Made by a program: the position numbers and the translations under genes
Source of the DNA: Fen-1118 sp964647025
GTDB taxonomy: Bacteria; Myxococcota_A; Polyangia; Fen-1088
Length of the DNA: 64,000 nt
Assembly (NCBI GenBank): GCA_964647025.1
Contig: CAZYFU010000010.1
Span: 21,913 to 85,912, forward strand
Direction: 5' to 3'
The notes under the pieces: generated by a model
Database searches by the model: none
Told to the model about the DNA's origin: nothing
The model's input: the letters and a program-made list of their open reading frames with translations, nothing else
Shown: piece after piece, positions 43,671-52,865 of the stretch
How positions within the stretch are numbered: the stretch's first letter is position 1
How the letters are laid out: every line of letters begins with the position of its first letter

Positions 43671-46658
43671 GTGAAGGCGCGCGCTGGTTGTGTCCGCAAT
43701 CACGGATCTGCATTCGTGGGCTTGGCCGTGGTCCAAGCCGTCCTGGCCGTCGCCTGCGGCGGCCTGAGCGACAAGCCCCGGGCGTTTTCCGTCGCTGAGA
43801 TTCGCATCAACGAAGTGGTCAGCCAGAACCAAGGCGTGTGGGTCGACGAGGCCGGCGAGACCGACGACTACGTCGAGCTCATCAACGTCGGCAAGGAGCC
43901 CCTCGACCTCGGGGAGTACCTGCTGCGGGACTCGTCGCGCACGGTGCCGCTGCCGAGGGGCATGCTGAAGCCGAATCAGATTGTCTTGTTGTGGGCCGAC
44001 GGACAGCCCGAGCAGGGACCGAACCACCTGCGGCTCAAGATCGACGCCGACGGCGAGGCGCTGGAGCTGATTCGCGCCGGCGTGGTCGTGGACCGCGTGG
44101 AGGTCCCGGCCTTGGCCGCGCACCATGCCTACCAGCGCATCCCCGACGGGACCGGAGCCTTCAGCGACTGTGGTTGGGCCACGCCCGAGCGCGAGAACGG
44201 ATCCCGTTGCGGTCCTCCGAACACGCCAGAGCTTCCCGAGGATACGCACTTCGCTGCCTATGCCTGGCCCTCGCCTTGGCCCGCCCGGCCGCAGCCGCTC
44301 ATGCTCACCGAGCTGGCCTTGCGAGCGGCTGGCTTCATCGAAGTGCTCAACACCGCCGCCACCGCCGTCGATCTGTCGACCTTCGAGCTTCGTGTCGCGC
44401 CTCACAGGGTGGGAGATCCCTGGCCGACCGCCACCGACGGCGCCGGGCTCCCCTGGCCGATGCCCACGCTCGCCAGCGGCCAGCGCGCGGTGGTCAGCCT
44501 GACCGACGCGGATTTGGTGGCCGTCGCAGCAACAGGGCGCTTCGAAGGCGTGGTGACCCTCTGGTCGCTCACCGACGGCGCCGCCGTGGACCGGGCAGAC
44601 TTCTCGTACTATCCCGAGGGCGCAGCGCTGGCGCGCGTGCCCGATCCTGACGGCGCCTTTCGATTCTGTGTCGCCCCGTCGCCTGGAGCGCCGAACGATG
44701 GCTGCGTGGCGCTGCCCTCGCGTCCCGTGGGCGATCACCTGCGCGCGCTATCCACGCCGAACGACTTCGCCGCGCTGGCAGCCAGGCGAGGCGACGTGGG
44801 CGAATCCGCCGTCGAGTTCGTCATCGACATGACCTCGGGCGACGTGGTCGCGCTGCTCAATTCGGTCCATTGGGACATCCACTACAGTTTCGTCCGCGAG
44901 CACATCCAGGAAGAAGAGCACGTGGATCGTTGCAGTCCTGACGGGCGGCAGATCTTCAACGCCGGCTGGTACTACTTCAGCTCGACCGAGTACTTCCGCG
45001 TGGAGGGGCGACGCTATTTGCTCGGCACGCTGGTGAAGTACGCGGGTTCGAACCTGCACACGGTCGAGTTCACCCCCGGCGACGTCATCAGCCCCGCGCA
45101 GATGCTGCACGCCTTCTACTCGGTCCTGCGTCACGTGGACAATCCCACGGCATGGGCCCTGCGACCGCAGGACTCGAGCCAGGTCGAGAGGATGAAGGAG
45201 ATCGAGGGGCAGGTCCCCATCGTGGACACCAACGCCCCATTCCGGGGGCTGACCTTCCAGCCGCTGGTACCCACCGTGGGCTACGGGACGCTTCGCTACG
45301 TGGATGCCGATGCCATCGAGGCGGCCCATCTCGGTCCTCGCGACATCCTGGTCACCAACCGCGTGCCGTATGCCATTCCCGTGGTGGCCGGCCTAATCAC
45401 CGAGGCGTTCCAGACGCCCCTGTCGCACGTCAATGTCCTAAGTCGCGGCCGAGGAACGCCAAACATGGCGCTCGAGAACGCCCGCGCCGACGCTCGCGTG
45501 CAGGCCCTGCTCGGCAAGTTGGTTCGGCTGGAGGTTCGAGGGGCCGACTTCCTGTTGGCCGAAGCCGATCCCGCCGAGGCACTCGCGTTCTGGGACGCAC
45601 ACAAGCCCGAGGGACCGGCCGCGATTCCGCGGCTCGACACCAGCGTGCGTGGCCTCGTGTCGCTCGACGGGCGCGGGATCGAGGACACGCCCTCGGTCGG
45701 GAGCAAGGCGGCGCAGTTGGCCGAGCTCGGGCGTATCCAGCTGTGTTCACCGTCCGCGGCCGATGCCCCGGAGCCGCGGATTCCCACGGGGGCCTTCGCG
45801 ATTCCCTTCGCACACTCGCTGGAGCACTTCGAGCGCAGCGGTGCCAATGCACGCCTGGAAGAGTTGCGCCAGGATCCGGGCTTCCAGGCCGATCCGGCGG
45901 TACGCGAGGCGGGGCTTGGCCTGGTCCAGGCCGACATCCTGTCGGCTGCCGTGGACGCGGAGTTGCTCGCGTCGGTTCGGGAACGAATCAATGCCACCTG
46001 GCCCGGCCAGCGTGTACGGTTCCGCAGCAGCAGCAACACCGAGGACCTGCCGGAATTCAACGGCGCCGGCCTCTATACTTCTGAAGGGATTGACTGGGAC
46101 GCCTCGTACGACGAGCTGGCCACCGCGATCCGCACCGTGTGGGCCAGCCTGTGGACGCCCCGGGCCTACGCCGAGCGCGAGTACTACAACATCGACCAGA
46201 GCGGGGTAGCCATGGCGGTTTTGGTGCACGAGGCATTCTCGTCGGAACGAGCCAACGGCGTGGCCATCAGCCGCGACATCCTCGAACCATCCCGGGGCGA
46301 CAAGTTCTACATCAACGCGCAGGTGGGCGAGGCCGCCGTGACGAACCCCGCGCCCGGCGTGGCGAGCGACGAGTTCACCTACTCGCTGTCGCGCTCTCCG
46401 CACATCGAGATGCGTTCGGTGAGCAGCCTGAACCGCGGGGTGCCCGTGTTGTCCGTCAGCGAGGTCTACGTGGTGGCCTGCAGCCTGGAGCGGATCCACG
46501 AGCACTTCCGACAGCTCATCGACCCCGAGCAGAAGAATGCCTGGTTCGCGATGGACATCGAGTGGAAGCTGATGGGGCCGCAGAGGCAACTGGTGGTCAA
46601 GCAGGCGCGGCCGTACTCGTTCGGGGAGGATGCGCCGGTCGGGTGGTGTGATCTTTGA
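43671..46658 (+). CDS. Lipoprotein with lamin-tail domains and PEP-dikinase (phosphohistidine + ATP-grasp) domains
   Basis: A 995-residue protein starting at GTG 43671. The N terminus looks like a lipoprotein signal (AFVGLAVVQAVLAVAC). Residues about 45-150 form a lamin-tail (LTD) domain (IRINEVVSQNQGVWVDEAGE, DYVELINVGKEPLDLGEYLL), and 205-320 are a second, weaker LTD-like unit. Residues 330-500 are unrecognised. A PEP-utilising swivel domain follows, with the phosphohistidine in TPLSHVNVLSRGRGTPNMAL (His586), then an ATP-grasp domain of PPDK type (GSKAAQLAELGRIQL; VRFRSSSNTEDLPEFNGAG near residue 783; GVAMAVLVHEAFSSERANGV). Both active regions look intact. Such enzymes need ATP, so export is paradoxical. 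The reaction is unknown. A second, non-exported dikinase-like gene lies at 9623-11680. Confidence 0.75.
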   Translation: MKARAGCVRNHGSAFVGLAVVQAVLAVACGGLSDKPRAFSVAEIRINEVVSQNQGVWVDEAGETDDYVELINVGKEPLDLGEYLLRDSSRTVPLPRGMLKPNQIVLLWADGQPEQGPNHLRLKIDADGEALELIRAGVVVDRVEVPALAAHHAYQRIPDGTGAFSDCGWATPERENGSRCGPPNTPELPEDTHFAAYAWPSPWPARPQPLMLTELALRAAGFIEVLNTAATAVDLSTFELRVAPHRVGDPWPTATDGAGLPWPMPTLASGQRAVVSLTDADLVAVAATGRFEGVVTLWSLTDGAAVDRADFSYYPEGAALARVPDPDGAFRFCVAPSPGAPNDGCVALPSRPVGDHLRALSTPNDFAALAARRGDVGESAVEFVIDMTSGDVVALLNSVHWDIHYSFVREHIQEEEHVDRCSPDGRQIFNAGWYYFSSTEYFRVEGRRYLLGTLVKYAGSNLHTVEFTPGDVISPAQMLHAFYSVLRHVDNPTAWALRPQDSSQVERMKEIEGQVPIVDTNAPFRGLTFQPLVPTVGYGTLRYVDADAIEAAHLGPRDILVTNRVPYAIPVVAGLITEAFQTPLSHVNVLSRGRGTPNMALENARADARVQALLGKLVRLEVRGADFLLAEADPAEALAFWDAHKPEGPAAIPRLDTSVRGLVSLDGRGIEDTPSVGSKAAQLAELGRIQLCSPSAADAPEPRIPTGAFAIPFAHSLEHFERSGANARLEELRQDPGFQADPAVREAGLGLVQADILSAAVDAELLASVRERINATWPGQRVRFRSSSNTEDLPEFNGAGLYTSEGIDWDASYDELATAIRTVWASLWTPRAYAEREYYNIDQSGVAMAVLVHEAFSSERANGVAISRDILEPSRGDKFYINAQVGEAAVTNPAPGVASDEFTYSLSRSPHIEMRSVSSLNRGVPVLSVSEVYVVACSLERIHEHFRQLIDPEQKNAWFAMDIEWKLMGPQRQLVVKQARPYSFGEDAPVGWCDL

Positions 46659-46742
46659 CGGGAAGGCGAGCGCCTCGTCGTCTGCGGCAGCGTCAGTTTT
46701 GCTGGAACCGACCGAGCGTGGCCGGGCACCTGGTCGGCCGAT

Positions 46743-48140
46743 TCAAGGAATCAGCTTGCCCGCCTCGCTCAGCACCTTGAGGATTCGCGGATCGTTGCGC
46801 AGGTCGGGCTCTGACGTCCCGGCTCGCGGCGGGTAGATGGGAAAGCCATCGGCGAGGATATCCTCGAATCCGACGCGCGCCACGCGTGGGGCGTAGGCCG
46901 AGATGATGCTTTGGAAGACGCCGAGGTAGATGCGCTCGCCGTCGGCCTCGACGACGAATGGCATGCCGGGCGCGCTGCTGGTCACCTTGCTGGCCAAGGT
47001 CGTTCCGGAGAAGAGCATGGTGTTGAGGCCGACCCAGTTGCAGGCAGCCTGGCCGTTTTCGCTGCACGCCTTGGTGTCGGCGTCGACGTAGTCGATGTCC
47101 ATCAGATCCAGCAGCGGGGTATTGGCTAGCTGCAGGGACTGGAGATCTTTTGTCTCGACGGACGAAATGGCGACGTTGGAATCGCTGAGCGGCAGGAATC
47201 GCAACCGGCTTGCCCATCCGTGTGGCGCGACGGGAACGCCGGGCACATACACCTGGGTGCCCGAGAAGGGGCTGGCCGGATCGTCCACCGAAAGGCACGC
47301 GCCCAAGGTCCACGCATCATCGCTCAAAGGTCGGCCACCGATGAAGACCGACCCTGTCACTACCGAATCCTTGGCGACCGCAGCGTCGTTCGACACGGAG
47401 CTTGTCCTCAGGGTCGCCATGATCGGGGCCCAAGTCGAAGGCACGGGGATGACGCCACCGCCTTCGATGTTCCCCCGAATGCTCACCACCACCTCGAAGT
47501 CTTGCCCCACGGCTTCGCTGGTGTGAACCCGGGCCGCGTAGACCTGGCAGCAGCTCAGGAAGGGATCGGTCCACTTGGTGGTCGCCGACGCTTCGTACGT
47601 CTTGCCCGCGTAAAGCACCTTGCTTTGGCTGCCCACGCAGAAGTCGGCCAACGCCGAGCCCACCTCGCCCCAGCCGCCGTCGACGATGGACCCGCCGTCC
47701 ACGAAGAGCGTGGGAGCATCCGCCACATCGACCGGCACGTCTGCTCGATCGGTCGTATCGATGCCAGCGTCGGGTTGCCTGCCGCCAGCCCCAGCCGTGG
47801 CGGCATCCATGGTCGAGCCAGCCCCGCCGCCGGTCCCGGGACCAACCACGGTCGCCCCCGCGGCGCCGCCCGAGCCGCTGAGCGTACCGCCCGAGCCAGC
47901 GCCCGATGCGCCACCGCTCCCGGTTGGCCAACCGCCGTTCCCGCTGGGCGCATCAACATCTGTCGAGCCTCCGTGCCCGGAGGCGCCGCCTGACGACGCA
48001 AGGATGCCGTCGGTACCGGTGGAGGCATCCACCGTCGGCTTCTTCAAGGTGCTCGAGCTACAAGCACAAAGCCAGATCCCGACGCCGATGATCGTGTGGA
48101 TGATTCCGCGCTTCGTTGCCGCCGCTGCCGTGTTGCGCAT
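46743..48140 (-). CDS. Gly-rich-linker lipoprotein, unknown function
   Basis: A 465-residue protein. ATG 48140 begins a lipoprotein signal (HTIIGVGIWLCAC). Residues 30-130 are a Gly/Ser/Ala linker of the same kind as in the GH45 protein. The remaining 330 residues are beta-rich with several Cys (FCVGSQSKVLYAGKTYEAS; SCCQVYAARVHTSEAVGQDF; ACNWVGLNTMLFSGTTLASK) and end ILKVLSEAGKLIP. No family recognised. The linker suggests presentation of the C-terminal domain away from the outer membrane. Confidence 0.7.
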   Translation of the reverse strand: MRNTAAAATKRGIIHTIIGVGIWLCACSSSTLKKPTVDASTGTDGILASSGGASGHGGSTDVDAPSGNGGWPTGSGGASGAGSGGTLSGSGGAAGATVVGPGTGGGAGSTMDAATAGAGGRQPDAGIDTTDRADVPVDVADAPTLFVDGGSIVDGGWGEVGSALADFCVGSQSKVLYAGKTYEASATTKWTDPFLSCCQVYAARVHTSEAVGQDFEVVVSIRGNIEGGGVIPVPSTWAPIMATLRTSSVSNDAAVAKDSVVTGSVFIGGRPLSDDAWTLGACLSVDDPASPFSGTQVYVPGVPVAPHGWASRLRFLPLSDSNVAISSVETKDLQSLQLANTPLLDLMDIDYVDADTKACSENGQAACNWVGLNTMLFSGTTLASKVTSSAPGMPFVVEADGERIYLGVFQSIISAYAPRVARVGFEDILADGFPIYPPRAGTSEPDLRNDPRILKVLSEAGKLIP

Positions 48141-48293
48141 GCATGCCTCGCTCGCCAAGGGAGATGGATGCGCGATCTTTCGACGGATACCGACGAGCGT
48201 CAACCCCGGATGCTGCCCTGGACGCGCTGTTCGTGATCGTCGGCACGGCGCCGTCACTTGTTCCGTGCGCCGAGGCTCTCTACACTCGCGAGG

Positions 48294-48839
48294 ATGTCGC
48301 CCATCCTTCCTGCCCTCGTGGCGATCGCGGCGGTGTTCTCGGGAGTCTCGGTGGCTTCCGCCCAGGTTGGACGCGAACGCTCGATCTGTCCCACTGGTGC
48401 CAAGCTGGCGCCCAAGCGGACGCAGGCGGTGCTTCGACGGCTTGGGGCGCACGCGGAAGGCAAGGGGCTGCGGGACGCGCTCGGAAGCCAGCCCGTCGTC
48501 TGCTACGGGAACGTGCCGGAGGGCGTCTTGCACACCAATGGTGTCGTGGTCCTGCAAAAGGATCACGCCGTCTCTGCCAACGCGGCCCGCCTGGGGCACC
48601 TGGTATTCCATCTCGTCCACGGCTTTCCACTCGACGAGGAGCAGGCCCGCGCCGGTGCCGTCGGCTGCGACGAGCTGGTGAAGATCGCCGACCGCGCCGA
48701 GCACGCGGCGCACACGCTCGAGAACACCCTACGTCTGGCCTTTGGTCTTCCGCCCCTCGCGTTCGAGGATCTGTCGGGCGCCTACCGGCAGCGTTGCGAA
48801 GCGCTTCGCGAGCATTCGACGGGGCGGCCATCGCTGTGA
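48294..48839 (+). CDS. Secreted protein, unknown function
   Basis: A 181-residue protein with a Sec signal ending in SVASAQ (MSPILPALVAIAAVFSGVSV). The mature part has three Cys and a helix-rich second half (DELVKIADRAEHAAHTLENT). HLVFHLVHG is a possible His motif, but no known protease pattern (HExxH) is present. It is divergent from the lipoprotein gene and 64 bases upstream of the Thr-rich gene. Confidence 0.65.
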   Translation: MSPILPALVAIAAVFSGVSVASAQVGRERSICPTGAKLAPKRTQAVLRRLGAHAEGKGLRDALGSQPVVCYGNVPEGVLHTNGVVVLQKDHAVSANAARLGHLVFHLVHGFPLDEEQARAGAVGCDELVKIADRAEHAAHTLENTLRLAFGLPPLAFEDLSGAYRQRCEALREHSTGRPSL

Positions 48840-48903
48840 CTGCCCTTACAACCTGATCGCCGCCAATCCCCGCGGCCGTGGTACTTTTCCGGCGGAGGAC
48901 AAC

Positions 48904-49941
48904 ATGCGCAGCCTGCTTCTCGCGACCACCGTCGGCGTCCTGTGTCTCGGCACGCCGGTCTTGGCCGACGTGGTTCCGCCTCCGCCAGAATCTTGCCCTG
49001 CGGGCTCGATGCCGACCACCAGCCACGGCGGCGCTTACTGCCGGGCCCAGGTTTGCAACGTGCCCCAGGATTGTCCCAAGGACTTGAGCTGTCAGGAGGT
49101 CTCGGCGTGTACGACCACGTTCAACTGTGGGGGCCGCCGCCTCCCCGACGCAGCGCCGCCCCAATGCACGGAGCTCGAAGGCCTTTGTCCGTCGGTCGGG
49201 CAATGTGACCATGGCACCGCCTGCAAGCCGATGCGTTTGTGCTTGCCCGCCACGAGCACGGTGACTGCTTCGACCACGGCCACGGCGACCCCGGGGACGA
49301 CGGCGACGCTGACCGTCACCGTGCCCTCGACCATCGTCACCAGCACGACGACGACGATTGCCACCACCGCCACCTTGGTCGGGATGATCCCCACGGGCAC
49401 CCGGACGGCGACACTCGCGACCAACGGCACCACGGTGACCCGAACCGAGGAGCTGACCGCCACCGGAACCATCACCACGAGGACCGTCGCGTCCACCAAC
49501 ACCACGACGATCATCTACACCACGGGCACCGCCACCATGACCACGGTGTGGCCCACGGGAACGGCGACTGGCACCGGAACCAAGACGTTCACGGTTCCGG
49601 TGCCATCGATGACCGGCTCGTCGACCTTCACGATTCCGGGAACCACCACCACCACGACCACGGAGACAACCGCGGTCACATCCACGGCGACCGCGACACC
49701 GGTTCCGACCTCCACCGCGACGGCGACCGATACGGCCACGACGACCCATACCGTGCAAGGCACCTCGCCAGCGACGGACACCATCACGGCAGTGGCCAGC
49801 CAAGATGCCGGCCCGTCCCGACCTGCGGCTTCGCTGGGCGGCCAGGGGTGCACCTGCTCGTTCGCCCGCGGCGGTTCGTCCGCGGCCTGGCTTGTGCTCG
49901 CGCTGGCGACGCTGCTGGCGATTCGCCGTCGCCGCCGCTGA
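48904..49941 (+). CDS. Thr-rich surface protein with MYXO-CTERM-like sorting tail
   Basis: A 345-residue protein: signal peptide (LLLATTVGVLCLGTPVLADV), a Cys-rich N-terminal domain with about ten Cys (residues 28-115), about 190 residues dominated by Thr with Ala/Val/Gly (TTTTIATTATLVGMIPTGTR type), then a C-terminal GCTCSFARGG, a hydrophobic helix (AAWLVLALATLLAI) and RRRRR. The Cys-containing motif plus helix plus Arg cluster is the MYXO-CTERM arrangement used to sort proteins to the myxobacterial surface. The Thr-rich stalk resembles a mucin-type spacer. Real coding strand is certain from signal and tail; the minus strand's Val-rich open frames are its shadow. Confidence 0.82.
   Translation: MRSLLLATTVGVLCLGTPVLADVVPPPPESCPAGSMPTTSHGGAYCRAQVCNVPQDCPKDLSCQEVSACTTTFNCGGRRLPDAAPPQCTELEGLCPSVGQCDHGTACKPMRLCLPATSTVTASTTATATPGTTATLTVTVPSTIVTSTTTTIATTATLVGMIPTGTRTATLATNGTTVTRTEELTATGTITTRTVASTNTTTIIYTTGTATMTTVWPTGTATGTGTKTFTVPVPSMTGSSTFTIPGTTTTTTTETTAVTSTATATPVPTSTATATDTATTTHTVQGTSPATDTITAVASQDAGPSRPAASLGGQGCTCSFARGGSSAAWLVLALATLLAIRRRRR
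49270..49795 (+). repeat. Low-complexity ACC/ACG (Thr) codon tract
   Basis: A roughly 525-base run where about half of the codons are ACC, ACG or ACA in degenerate repeats, encoding the Thr-rich stalk. No exact repeat unit was found. Confidence 0.7.
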
Positions 49942-50106
49942 TCGGGAGCGTCTGCTTCTGCTGGAAAGCATGCCCGGCCGTAAGCCTTGAGTTTTCGGGA
50001 CGGCCTTCTTCTCGGCTCGTGTGCGTCGGCGTGATCGGAGGAGCCATCTACTACGCCACGCGCATTCATCGCTCCACCTGTGCGCAGAACGAATAGGATC
50101 ACGACC

Positions 50107-50597
50107 ATGGCCGACCCTAAGGACCAAGATACCCAGGCCGACGCGAGCCAGGAATGCACCGCGCTGGTCGATCGGACCAACCAGTCCGTCCTTCTCCGCT
50201 CGGGCTATACCCTAGCGTGCAATCGCGAGAACGAGGACGACGTGTTGTCCGTCATCGGACAAGACGGAACCATCTGTCTGCGCATGACCCTCGGCAAGGA
50301 GGGGCCGCTCGTGGAGATGCGAACGCGTTCGTTCAAGCTGGCCGCCACCGAGGAGCTTCTCGAGCAGTCCATCGGCGGAGATATCCGGATGCAGGCTGGG
50401 GGGGCATTCACTCGGAGGCACACGCGCAAAGGATCGAGGCGCGACTCGGCGATATCGAGTTGCGCGCGAACGACGACGTCGCCCTGGACGGAGAACAGAT
50501 TCGACTGAATTCGCCGCGGCCCGCCGAGCCCCGGTCACCTGGCCTCTGCTCTCTCAAGGGACCGGCACGCCACCCGCGGTCGACGATCCGATCCTGA
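50107..50597 (+). pseudogene. Hypothetical protein gene with apparent frameshift at a G7 run
   Basis: ATG 50107 opens a frame encoding MADPKDQDTQADASQECTAL and a beta-rich segment (NEDDVLSVIGQDGTICLRMT, ATEELLEQSIGGDIRMQAGG). In that frame the product then turns Arg/Thr-rich and stops at 50508. In the frame one base back (-1), starting at the G run 50398-50404, the sequence continues plausibly (IHSEAHAQRIEARLGDIELR, ANDDVALDGEQIRLN) with the same alternating D-x-L-x-A/N style, to 50597. A missing G in the assembly, a real mutation, or programmed slippage would each explain it. The restored product would be about 163 residues. It resembles beta-solenoid pieces found in VgrG-tail or DUF3540-like proteins, but the family is not certain. 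Confidence 0.55.
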
Positions 50598-50756
50598 ATC
50601 TCGACAAGACAAAAGAGTAGCCGCCGCTGTTCGCCCGGGGGGCCTGGTGCCGCCGTCGAAGCGGGCACGACGACATCCCATCTTGCGTCACGCGGTCCAT
50701 CGGCTCTGCGCGCGACACCCGTGCCACCCCCGAAGCAAGCAAGGTAGACTCGTTTC

Positions 50757-52865
50757 GTGTCCGAAGTCGACGACCCCGAAGCCCCGACGCCCGAGCTGCG
50801 CGACGCCGAAGTAGCGCCCGCCGAGCGCAGCCTCGCTGAGATTCTCGAACGCCTGCCCACGAGCCCGGGCGTGTACCTGATGAAGGACAAGCGCGGCAAG
50901 ATCATCTACGTCGGCAAGGCGGCCAACCTGCGCACGCGGGTGCGCCAGTACTTCCAGCCGGCCAGCGGCGATACGCGCGCCTTCGTGCCGCTGCTGGAAG
51001 GCATCATCGCCGACATCGAGACCGTGGTGACCGGTAACGAGAAGGAAGCACTGCTGCTGGAGAACAACCTCATCAAGCAGCACCAGCCGCGCTTCAACGT
51101 CAAGCTGACCGACGACAAGAACTACCTCGTGCTGCGCCTGGACCCACGCGCAGAGTGGCCGAGGCTGGAGGTGGTGCGCAAGATCGCCGACGACGGCGCG
51201 TACTACTACGGGCCGTATCACTCGGCGACCTCGTGTCGCGAGGCGCTGCGCGTGGTGAACCGCCACTTCCAGCTTCGCATCTGCACCGACCATACGCTGC
51301 ACAGCCGCCAGCGTCCGTGTCTGCAGTACCAGATCAAGCGTTGTCTGGCGCCGTGCGTGCTGCCGGTGCCGTCGGGGGACTACGCCGAGCAGGTGCGCTT
51401 CGTCGGGCTGTTTCTCGAAGGCAAGAGCGACGAACTCTTGCGCGATCTGCACGTGCGTATGAAAGAGGCGTCGTCACAGATGGCGTTCGAGCGCGCGGCG
51501 ACGCTTCGCGATCAGATCCGCGCGCTGGAGTCGGTGCTGGAATCGCAACGCGTGGTGCTGGACACCTTCGTCGACCAGGACGTCGTGGGCTTTCACCGAG
51601 AAGGCCACGCGGTGGAGGTCGTGGTGATGTTCGTCCGACAAGGGAAGCTGGTGGGCAACCGCGCGTTCTCCTTCGCCAGGCAGGAGTTCCCCGACGACGA
51701 GATCCTGTCGAGCTTCGTCGGGTTGTTCTACGACCTGCAGGCCACGCCGCCCGCCGAGGTGTTGCTGCCGTTCGCCATCGCCGACACCGAGGTGAAGGAG
51801 GATTGGCTGTCGGAGAAGCGCGGCAAGAAGGTCGAGGTCATCTCGCCCCAGCGCGGGCCTCGGCGCGCCCTGATGGAGCTTGCCCAGAAGAATGCGTCGG
51901 CCAGCTTCGTGTCTCGTCGCGACCGCAGCAAGGACAGCGCGGCCACCCTGGCGCGCCTGCAGCGGCGCCTGGGCTTGGCCAAACCGCCGCGCACCATCGA
52001 GTGTTTCGACATCTCGCACGTGCAGGGCACGGATCCCGTGGCGTCCATGGTCGTGTTCGAGGACGGCGAGCCCGCGCGCGGGCGCTACCGCACCTATCGG
52101 ATCAAGCACGCCACCGGTGGCGACGACTTCGCGTCCATGTACGAGGTCCTGTCACGCAGGTTCCGGCGCGGCCGCGAGGCCAAGGAAGAGACCGACCCGT
52201 GGCGCTTGCCCGATCTGCTGGTCGTCGACGGTGGCAAGGGACAGCTCGGCGTCGCGCTCGCGGCGGCCCGCGACGTCGGTATCGACGTGCGGCCAGGGGC
52301 AGGGTTGGCCATCGTTGCGCTGGCCAAGGAGCGCGAGTCGGCGGCGGGCGAGGGTGACGAGGCTGGATCGTCAGAGCAGGTCACGGGCTCCGAGCCCATC
52401 GCTCCGACCGCATCGGCAGCGCCCGCAGCCCCCAAGCTGGAAAAGAAGCCAAGCTCGCGGCCGGATCGCGTGTTCCTTGCACACGGCAAGGACGCCATCC
52501 CCATCGGGCCATCCAGCGCCGAGATGTTCGTGCTCGCCCACCTTCGGGACGAGGCGCACCGGTTCGCGGTGACCTTTCACAGGAAGCAGCGCAAGAGACG
52601 CACCCTCAGGTCCGCGCTGGCGAACATTCCCGGGATTGGTCCCATCCGCCAGCGGAAGATGCTGGCCCACTTCGGCAGCCTGAAGAAGGTCGGCGAGGCG
52701 ACCTTGGAGGAGCTGCTGGCGGCGCCCGGGATGAGCGAGGCTGCCGCCGCCGCCGTGTACGCGCACTTTGCCGATCGACGGCCCTTGCCGCCAGCCGCGA
52801 CCGACGCTACGGGTTCACCCGGGTCAGGTCATACTGCAGAGGACCCGACTCGTACCGATACATGA
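50757..52865 (+). CDS. uvrC: Excinuclease ABC subunit C
   Basis: A 702-residue UvrC, which makes both incisions in nucleotide excision repair with UvrAB. GIY-YIG nuclease: PTSPGVYLMKDKRGKIIYVG followed by KAANLRTRVRQYF. UVR domain: ASSQMAFERAATLRDQIRAL. RNase H-like 5' nuclease: ECFDISHVQGTDPVASMVVF and PDLLVVDGGKGQLGVAL. Tandem HhH: IPGIGPIRQRKMLAHFGSLK and APGMSEAAAAAVYAHF. A low-complexity Ala/Pro/Ser insertion of about 45 residues sits in the RNase H domain (near AGSSEQVTGSEPIAPTASAA), making it longer than the usual 610. Start is GTG 50757. The last 59 bases overlap the convergent lipoprotein gene. Confidence 0.95.
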   Translation: MSEVDDPEAPTPELRDAEVAPAERSLAEILERLPTSPGVYLMKDKRGKIIYVGKAANLRTRVRQYFQPASGDTRAFVPLLEGIIADIETVVTGNEKEALLLENNLIKQHQPRFNVKLTDDKNYLVLRLDPRAEWPRLEVVRKIADDGAYYYGPYHSATSCREALRVVNRHFQLRICTDHTLHSRQRPCLQYQIKRCLAPCVLPVPSGDYAEQVRFVGLFLEGKSDELLRDLHVRMKEASSQMAFERAATLRDQIRALESVLESQRVVLDTFVDQDVVGFHREGHAVEVVVMFVRQGKLVGNRAFSFARQEFPDDEILSSFVGLFYDLQATPPAEVLLPFAIADTEVKEDWLSEKRGKKVEVISPQRGPRRALMELAQKNASASFVSRRDRSKDSAATLARLQRRLGLAKPPRTIECFDISHVQGTDPVASMVVFEDGEPARGRYRTYRIKHATGGDDFASMYEVLSRRFRRGREAKEETDPWRLPDLLVVDGGKGQLGVALAAARDVGIDVRPGAGLAIVALAKERESAAGEGDEAGSSEQVTGSEPIAPTASAAPAAPKLEKKPSSRPDRVFLAHGKDAIPIGPSSAEMFVLAHLRDEAHRFAVTFHRKQRKRRTLRSALANIPGIGPIRQRKMLAHFGSLKKVGEATLEELLAAPGMSEAAAAAVYAHFADRRPLPPAATDATGSPGSGHTAEDPTRTDT

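Noticed and set aside
49930..50095. Small membrane-like ORF (VCVGVIGGAIYYATRIH) before 50107
   Set aside because: No good start codon or ribosome site, and it is the tail of a frame running through the Thr-rich gene.
49092..50180. Val-rich minus-strand open frames that look like membrane proteins
   Set aside because: They arise because Thr codons (ACC/ACG) read as GGT/CGT/GTC/GTG in reverse frames; the plus-strand gene has a signal peptide and sorting tail.
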